A program made the translations under genes and the position numbers. This document shows, in pieces, positions 44,496 to 48,133 of a stretch of DNA of 48,133 bases. The first letter of the stretch is position 1; each line of letters opens with the position of its first letter. Source of the DNA: Nostoc sp. WHI (lineage in GTDB: Bacteria; Cyanobacteriota; Cyanobacteriia; Cyanobacteriales; Nostocaceae). The notes beneath the pieces were generated by a model. The model worked only from the letters and a program-made list of their open reading frames with translations. It was not told the DNA's origin and made no database searches. The stretch lies in NCBI RefSeq assembly GCF_015714725.1, contig NZ_WBKM01000247.1, positions 1 to 48,133 of the forward strand. The letters are read 5' to 3'.

Positions 44496-45290
44496 ATGCC
44501 AGTAGTTTCATTGGCTCAAATGATGGAGTCAGGGGTTCACTTTGGGCATCAGACCCGGCGTTGGAACCCAAAAATGTCTCCTTACATTTATACTTCCCGC
44601 AATGGTGTACATATCATCGACTTGGTGCAGACTGCCCAACTGATGGATAATGCTTATAACTATATGCGATCGCACTCTGAGCAAGGGAAGAAATTTCTTT
44701 TTGTCGGCACCAAGCGGCAAGCAGCTGGAATTATTGCCCAAGAAGCCAGCCGTTGTGGTTCCCACTACATTAACCAGCGCTGGTTGGGCGGAATGTTGAC
44801 CAACTGGGCAACAATCAAAACACGGGTAGACCGCCTGAAAGATTTGGAACGCCGAGAAGAAACTGGCGCACTAGATTTATTACCGAAAAAAGAAGCATCA
44901 ATGCTGCGTCGGGAAATGACAAAGCTTCAGAAATACTTAGGCGGCATTAAAACAATGCGGAAAGTACCCGATATCGTGGTAATTGTAGACCAACGGCGGG
45001 AATATAACGCAGTTCAAGAATGCCAAAAACTGAATATTCCCATTGTGTCTATGCTGGATACAAACTGTGATCCAGATGTAGTAGATATCCCCATCCCAGC
45101 AAACGACGATGCTATCAGATCAATTAAGCTGATAGTAGGAAAATTGGCGGATGCCATTTATGAAGGTCGTCACGGTCAGCTCGATGGTGAAGAGTATGAC
45201 GAAGATTACGAGGGCGGTGAGTATGACGAAGACTACGAAGAAAGCGAATATACTGATGCCGTAATTCCCGATGAGGAAGAAGAGGAATAA
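44496..45290 (+). CDS. rpsB: 30S ribosomal protein S2
   Basis: A 264-residue S2 protein with the family signatures [16 protein letters not shown] near the start, [10 protein letters not shown] in the middle and P-V-D-like [11 protein letters not shown] later. The last 40 residues are an acidic tail (D-E-D-Y-E repeats), a known cyanobacterial extension beyond the bacterial core. S2 joins late in 30S assembly and is needed with S1 for initiation. tsf follows after 394 bp, keeping the near-universal rpsB-tsf order. Start ATG 44496, with AGGAG upstream. Confidence 0.98.
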   Translation: MPVVSLAQMMESGVHFGHQTRRWNPKMSPYIYTSRNGVHIIDLVQTAQLMDNAYNYMRSHSEQGKKFLFVGTKRQAAGIIAQEASRCGSHYINQRWLGGMLTNWATIKTRVDRLKDLERREETGALDLLPKKEASMLRREMTKLQKYLGGIKTMRKVPDIVVIVDQRREYNAVQECQKLNIPIVSMLDTNCDPDVVDIPIPANDDAIRSIKLIVGKLADAIYEGRHGQLDGEEYDEDYEGGEYDEDYEESEYTDAVIPDEEEEE

Positions 45291-45684
45291 GTAAAGCAGG
45301 GGTGAAGCAAGTGTGCAAAGTCGGGCGGTTGTTCGTAGAGTAGCGGCAATCCGCCCTAGCCTGCGGCAATTCGTAGGCTAAGGTAGAGGCGAAAAAACTC
45401 ACACCTCATAACTTCATTATTTTTTATCCCCCAGCCCTGAGTAAGATAGAAATACTCAACACCCGTGAGACAATTTTGGATTTTAGATTTTAGATTTTAG
45501 ATTGAAAAGAGCAATTAAGTCAGGGGCTTGTCATTTAATTTTGGATTTTAGATTTATTCTCGCGTTTAAATTCCCTTGCTCTCAGACTTTTTTAATTTTG
45601 AATCTTCAATCCAAAATCCAAAATTTAAAATCTAAAATTCGGTGAGCGATTACAACTCAAGGTCAAGTTAGGAATTGAGGCAAC
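45291..45684. repeat. rpsB-tsf spacer with inverted TTTTAGA tandem repeats
   Basis: About 390 bases without a gene. 45478-45503 and 45538-45552 carry direct TTTTAGA/GGATTTTAGATTT units. Around 45603-45641 the complementary CAAAATCCAAAATTTAAAATC occurs, so the RNA could fold a long imperfect stem in the middle of the rpsB-tsf transcript. The same repeat family returns at 47748-47818. Confidence 0.7.
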
Positions 45685-46629
45685 ATGGCGGAAATATCTG
45701 CAAAACTCGTCCAAGAGCTACGCCAAAAAACTGGTGCTGGCATGATGGACTGCAAAAAGGCGCTGAAAGAGACTGATGGCAACATAGAAGAAGCTGGCGA
45801 CTGGTTACGGAAAAAGGGCATCGCCTCGGCGGGTAAAAAAAGCGATCGCATTGCGGCAGAAGGTCTAGTAGACACTTACATTCAGCCAGATGGCCGGGTG
45901 GGTGTACTTATAGAAATCAACTGCCAAACTGATTTCGTTGCTCGTAACGAGGCTTTTAAAGCTTTAGTTAAGAACCTAGCCAAACAAGCGGCAACTGCTG
46001 ATAGTGTTGAGTCTTTGTTGGCTCAACCTTATATTGACAATGAAAGCGTGATTGTAGAAGAATTCATCAAGCAAACCATTGCTACACTCGGTGAAAACAT
46101 TCAAGTGCGTCGCTTTGTCAATTTTGCGTTAACAGCAGGTGTGCAAGGTACTGTAGACAGCTACATTCACACTGGCGGTCGAGTTGGTGTATTGGTAGAA
46201 CTTGGTTCCCAAACTGAGGGGGTGGCTGCTAATCAAGAGTTCCAAAGCTTGGCACGGAACACTGCAATGCAAGTTGCGGCTTGCCCAAATGTCGAGTATG
46301 TGAGTGTAGACCAAATCCCTACCGAAATTGCTCAAAAGGAAAAAGACATTGAAATGGGCAAGGATGATTTGGCAAATAAGCCAGATAACATCAAAGAAAA
46401 AATTGTTCAGGGACGGATTGAAAAACGCCTAAAAGAATTGACTTTGCTCGATCAGCCTTACATTCGCGATCAAAGTATTTCCGTGGAAGACCTCTTCAAG
46501 CAAGTAAAGACTCAATTAGGCGAAGACATTCAAGTGGCTCGCTTTGTCCGTTATGTATTGGGCGAAGGCATTGAAAAGCAAGAAAGTAACTTTGCTGAAG
46601 AAGTCGCTGCTCAAATGGGTACTAAGTAA
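45685..46629 (+). CDS. tsf: Translation elongation factor Ts
   Basis: A 314-residue EF-Ts, the exchange factor that removes GDP from EF-Tu. The N-terminal UBA-like domain has [16 protein letters not shown], and the core has [13 protein letters not shown], whose T-D-F-V contacts the EF-Tu nucleotide site. The core subdomains are visibly duplicated: [11 protein letters not shown]...[10 protein letters not shown] and [11 protein letters not shown]...[10 protein letters not shown]. Longer than the roughly 220-residue Synechocystis form, and typical for Nostoc. A terminator-like hairpin follows. Confidence 0.98.
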   Translation: MAEISAKLVQELRQKTGAGMMDCKKALKETDGNIEEAGDWLRKKGIASAGKKSDRIAAEGLVDTYIQPDGRVGVLIEINCQTDFVARNEAFKALVKNLAKQAATADSVESLLAQPYIDNESVIVEEFIKQTIATLGENIQVRRFVNFALTAGVQGTVDSYIHTGGRVGVLVELGSQTEGVAANQEFQSLARNTAMQVAACPNVEYVSVDQIPTEIAQKEKDIEMGKDDLANKPDNIKEKIVQGRIEKRLKELTLLDQPYIRDQSISVEDLFKQVKTQLGEDIQVARFVRYVLGEGIEKQESNFAEEVAAQMGTK

Positions 46630-46632
46630 TAT

Positions 46633-46660
46633 TAGTTAGGAGTTAGGAGTTAGGAGTTAA
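46633..46660. repeat. TTAGGAG short tandem repeat after tsf
   Basis: Three TTAGGAG heptamers end in TTAA and are matched about 40 bases on by TTAACTCCTA, allowing a long-range stem downstream of tsf. Confidence 0.7.
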
Positions 46661-46717
46661 TAGGAATTTGATTCATAATTCATAACTCATAATTCTTAAC
46701 TCCTAGCTTTTCTAAGG

Positions 46718-46750
46718 ACAGGTCAAGCAAATAGCCTGACCTGTATTTTA
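46718..46750 (+). terminator. Terminator of rpsB-tsf
   Basis: ACAGGTCA (46718-46725) pairs with TGACCTGT (46737-46744) over an 11-base loop and is followed by ATTTTATTT. It lies about 90 bp past the tsf stop. Confidence 0.75.
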
Positions 46751-46866
46751 TTTAGTATAAGACGCGAAATTTCGCTTTTAATTTAAAATCCTCTGGAAAG
46801 TTACCCTTAAATAAATTAGTATATTTGTACTACTAAAATGGGTTATATGGGCAAGAACAAGAAGAT

Positions 46867-47694
46867 ATGGCAAGAGCAATCGAACGAATTGAGCAGGATA
46901 TTACAGCACTGAAAGAAGCGATCCGGGCGATCGCAGTAGAACTACAAAGCGCTTATGCTAGTTATCTAACCACCTTGGGACTAGCTGTGCGAAAACAGTT
47001 GATTCTGGCGAGTTACCACCTCTGTACGCAGGGATATCCCGAAAACTTTCTGCATTTGTCATTGAATCAGCGCCAACAATTACAACAAGCCATTCGTAAG
47101 TTGGGTAAGCTGACAGATGAGCAATTGCTCACTTGTATTAAAAGTAAAGAAGCACGGATAGATGAGGAAGATGGGGAAGTAACATCCTCCTCACCTCCAG
47201 CGTTTTTGGACACCTCTACCCTTCAGACTCTCACCTCCGACACTTCTAGTCCTATAGAACTGGCACAATGGCAACAAAACATAGAAGACGTCACCCAAGA
47301 GATACTGAAAAAAGTTTCCCATGAGACTAATCTTTTATTACGAAAAGCTGGGGTATTACCCAAAAAATTACCAGAACCGATTTTAGCAGCGGCGGCGGCG
47401 GCCGCATCAGAAGCATCTGCCGAAGTAATGCCAGGGCCACCCAATTTATTAAACTTAGTAATTGAAATTGAAAGTGAGCAGCAGTCAGAAGAATCTGGAC
47501 TGACGCACATTATGGCTATTAACCTGCGGCTAGGAGAAATTGAATTTGCTGACGCGACACTCTCCTCTGAGCGCAGGCAAATCCGCAGTATCTTAGTTCA
47601 ACTCAGTAAGCTAGGGCGAGAGTATCAAAAGAAACATCAAGAAAGAGCGATCGCTGAAGCTGAAGCTGCATGGCGTGCCAGTTGGTTTGAATAA
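46867..47694 (+). CDS. Conserved-looking cytoplasmic protein of unknown function
   Basis: A 275-residue, mostly helical protein. The first 90 residues form long helices (I-E-Q-D-I-T-A-L-K-E-A-I then L-G-L-A-V-R-K-Q-L-I-L-A-S-Y-H-L-C-T-Q-G-Y-P-E-N-F-L). A Ser/Thr-rich low-complexity linker follows, then an Ala run at about 178-184 (GCGGCGGCGGCG at DNA level), and finally a C-terminal domain with L-R-L-G-E-I-E-F-A-D and S-x-E-R-R-Q-I-R-S-I-L-V-Q-L-S-K-L-G-R-E-Y. I recall no named family. It lies between tsf and recG on the same strand. There is no signal peptide or membrane helix. Confidence 0.72.
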   Translation: MARAIERIEQDITALKEAIRAIAVELQSAYASYLTTLGLAVRKQLILASYHLCTQGYPENFLHLSLNQRQQLQQAIRKLGKLTDEQLLTCIKSKEARIDEEDGEVTSSSPPAFLDTSTLQTLTSDTSSPIELAQWQQNIEDVTQEILKKVSHETNLLLRKAGVLPKKLPEPILAAAAAAASEASAEVMPGPPNLLNLVIEIESEQQSEESGLTHIMAINLRLGEIEFADATLSSERRQIRSILVQLSKLGREYQKKHQERAIAEAEAAWRASWFE

Positions 47695-47747
47695 AGTTAT
47701 GAGTTATTAATTATGAGTTATTAGTTGTTTATTCCTAACTCTGACAA

Positions 47748-47818
47748 TTTTAGATTTTGAATTTGGGATTTTGGATTAAACTAAAAATCCAAAATCTAAA
47801 ATCTAAAATCTAAAATTG
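47748..47818. repeat. Inverted TTTTAGA/TAAAATC repeat array
   Basis: GATTTTGGATT (47767-47777) pairs exactly with AATCCAAAATC (47786-47796) over an 8-base loop. Outside this, ATTTTAGATTTT faces a run of four AAAATCT units. The array lies between the unknown gene and recG and may act as a terminator or be an STRR pair. Confidence 0.75.
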
Positions 47819-47842
47819 AATGACTCCTCACTCTGCTGACCA

Positions 47843-48133
47843 ATGACTAATGAAAAACCAGATTGGATACGATTGCACAAAGCCTTAGCAATAGAAGCCG
47901 AACATGGCTTTACAGACTTGGTAGGCAGACAATACCGCTTCAGTGAATTTCTTAGCCTGACTTTGGGAAAATTCCCAACAGGCTTGCCCCAAACTGAACG
48001 CCGCCGTTGGCAAGGGCTAGCGGTGCAATTTGCGAGTTATCCACATCTGGTACTGGAAGAAAGACAAGACTTGGTTGCAGAGACTCGTAGGTATCTCTAT
48101 CAAATAGAGCAGGGGGAGCAGGGGGAGCAGGGG
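47843..48133 (+). CDS. recG: ATP-dependent DNA helicase RecG, N-terminal fragment (runs off window)
   Basis: Only the first 97 codons are present. They match the cyanobacterial N-terminal extension of RecG (P-D-W-I-R-L-H-K-A-L-A-I-E-A-E-H-G-F, then F-P-T-G-L-P, then R-R-R-W-Q-G-L-A), which lies before the wedge and helicase domains. RecG remodels stalled replication forks and Holliday junctions. No helicase motif lies inside the window, so the call rests on recognition of this extension. The start ATG 47843 has no clear ribosome binding site. The last 27 bases are three in-frame copies of GAGCAGGGG (Glu-Gln-Gly). Confidence 0.7.
   Translation, partial: MTNEKPDWIRLHKALAIEAEHGFTDLVGRQYRFSEFLSLTLGKFPTGLPQTERRRWQGLAVQFASYPHLVLEERQDLVAETRRYLYQIEQGEQGEQG
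48107..48133 (+). repeat. In-frame GAGCAGGGG nonamer repeat inside recG
   Basis: Three perfect 9-bp copies reach the window end and probably continue. The unit length keeps the reading frame. The composition is that of intergenic Nostoc STRRs, here inside coding sequence. Confidence 0.85.

Overview
The window comes from a heterocyst-forming cyanobacterium of the Nostoc type. The evidence is the dense scatter of HIP1 octamers (GCGATCGC), short tandemly repeated heptamers and octamers between genes, a CrtO-type carotenoid ketolase, a high-light-inducible protein, an FtsH protease of cyanobacterial type, and a dynamin-like GTPase that I recognise as nearly identical to the structurally solved Nostoc punctiforme BDLP. 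It is ordinary chromosomal sequence with some accessory insertions. I saw no tRNA, rRNA, CRISPR array, phage gene or intact transposase.

Layout. 0-3.7 kb: a DUF2993 lipid-binding-type protein, beta-carotene ketolase CrtO and a double-DUF305 lipoprotein. 3.8-8.6 kb (minus): a membrane-remodelling cluster, consisting of a small coiled-coil/TM protein, BDLP, and a second dynamin-like GTPase carrying a C-terminal DnaJ domain. A four-hairpin repeat separates the two GTPases. 8.9-12.3 kb: a Uma2 endonuclease gene broken by a stop codon, then one 860-aa protein fusing an N6-adenine methyltransferase to a PstI/BsuBI-type nuclease. 12.3-18.8 kb: two membrane/lipoprotein genes, an O-methyltransferase, an SLH-fasciclin-barrel envelope protein, an ATP-grasp ligase and a small conserved-looking ORF. 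19.7-24.2 kb: a giant ethylene-receptor-like sensor with seven PAS domains, GGDEF and EAL. 24.5-26.8 kb: an hli gene directly upstream of ftsH. 27.0-33.1 kb: MoeB/MoeZ-rhodanese, a JAMM-protease gene and an RTX-repeat protein, with remnant copies of the JAMM and RTX gene ends that record a rearrangement. 33.1-37.3 kb: a DUF58/MoxR/DUF4350 set, interrupted by an opposite-strand secreted protein. 37.5-42.5 kb: a glycosyltransferase, a fused amino-acid binding protein/permease and a GH13 amylase with CBM20. 43.2-48.1 kb: a TerB-like acidic protein, rpsB with a structured leader, tsf, an unknown gene, and the start of recG.

Most genes are single transcription units with unrelated jobs. Clear functional groupings are the dynamin cluster, hli-ftsH (photosystem maintenance), rpsB-tsf (translation), MoeB with the JAMM protease (sulfur-carrier chemistry), and MoxR/DUF58/DUF4350. 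Intergenic regions are rich in palindromes and short tandem repeats. In two places the same octamer repeat has spread into the 3' end of a gene and encodes its last residues and stop.

The best candidates for new biology are the BDLP / J-domain dynamin / small TM protein trio and the single-chain PstI-like restriction-modification enzyme. For the latter, my hand scan found no CTGCAG site anywhere in the window.
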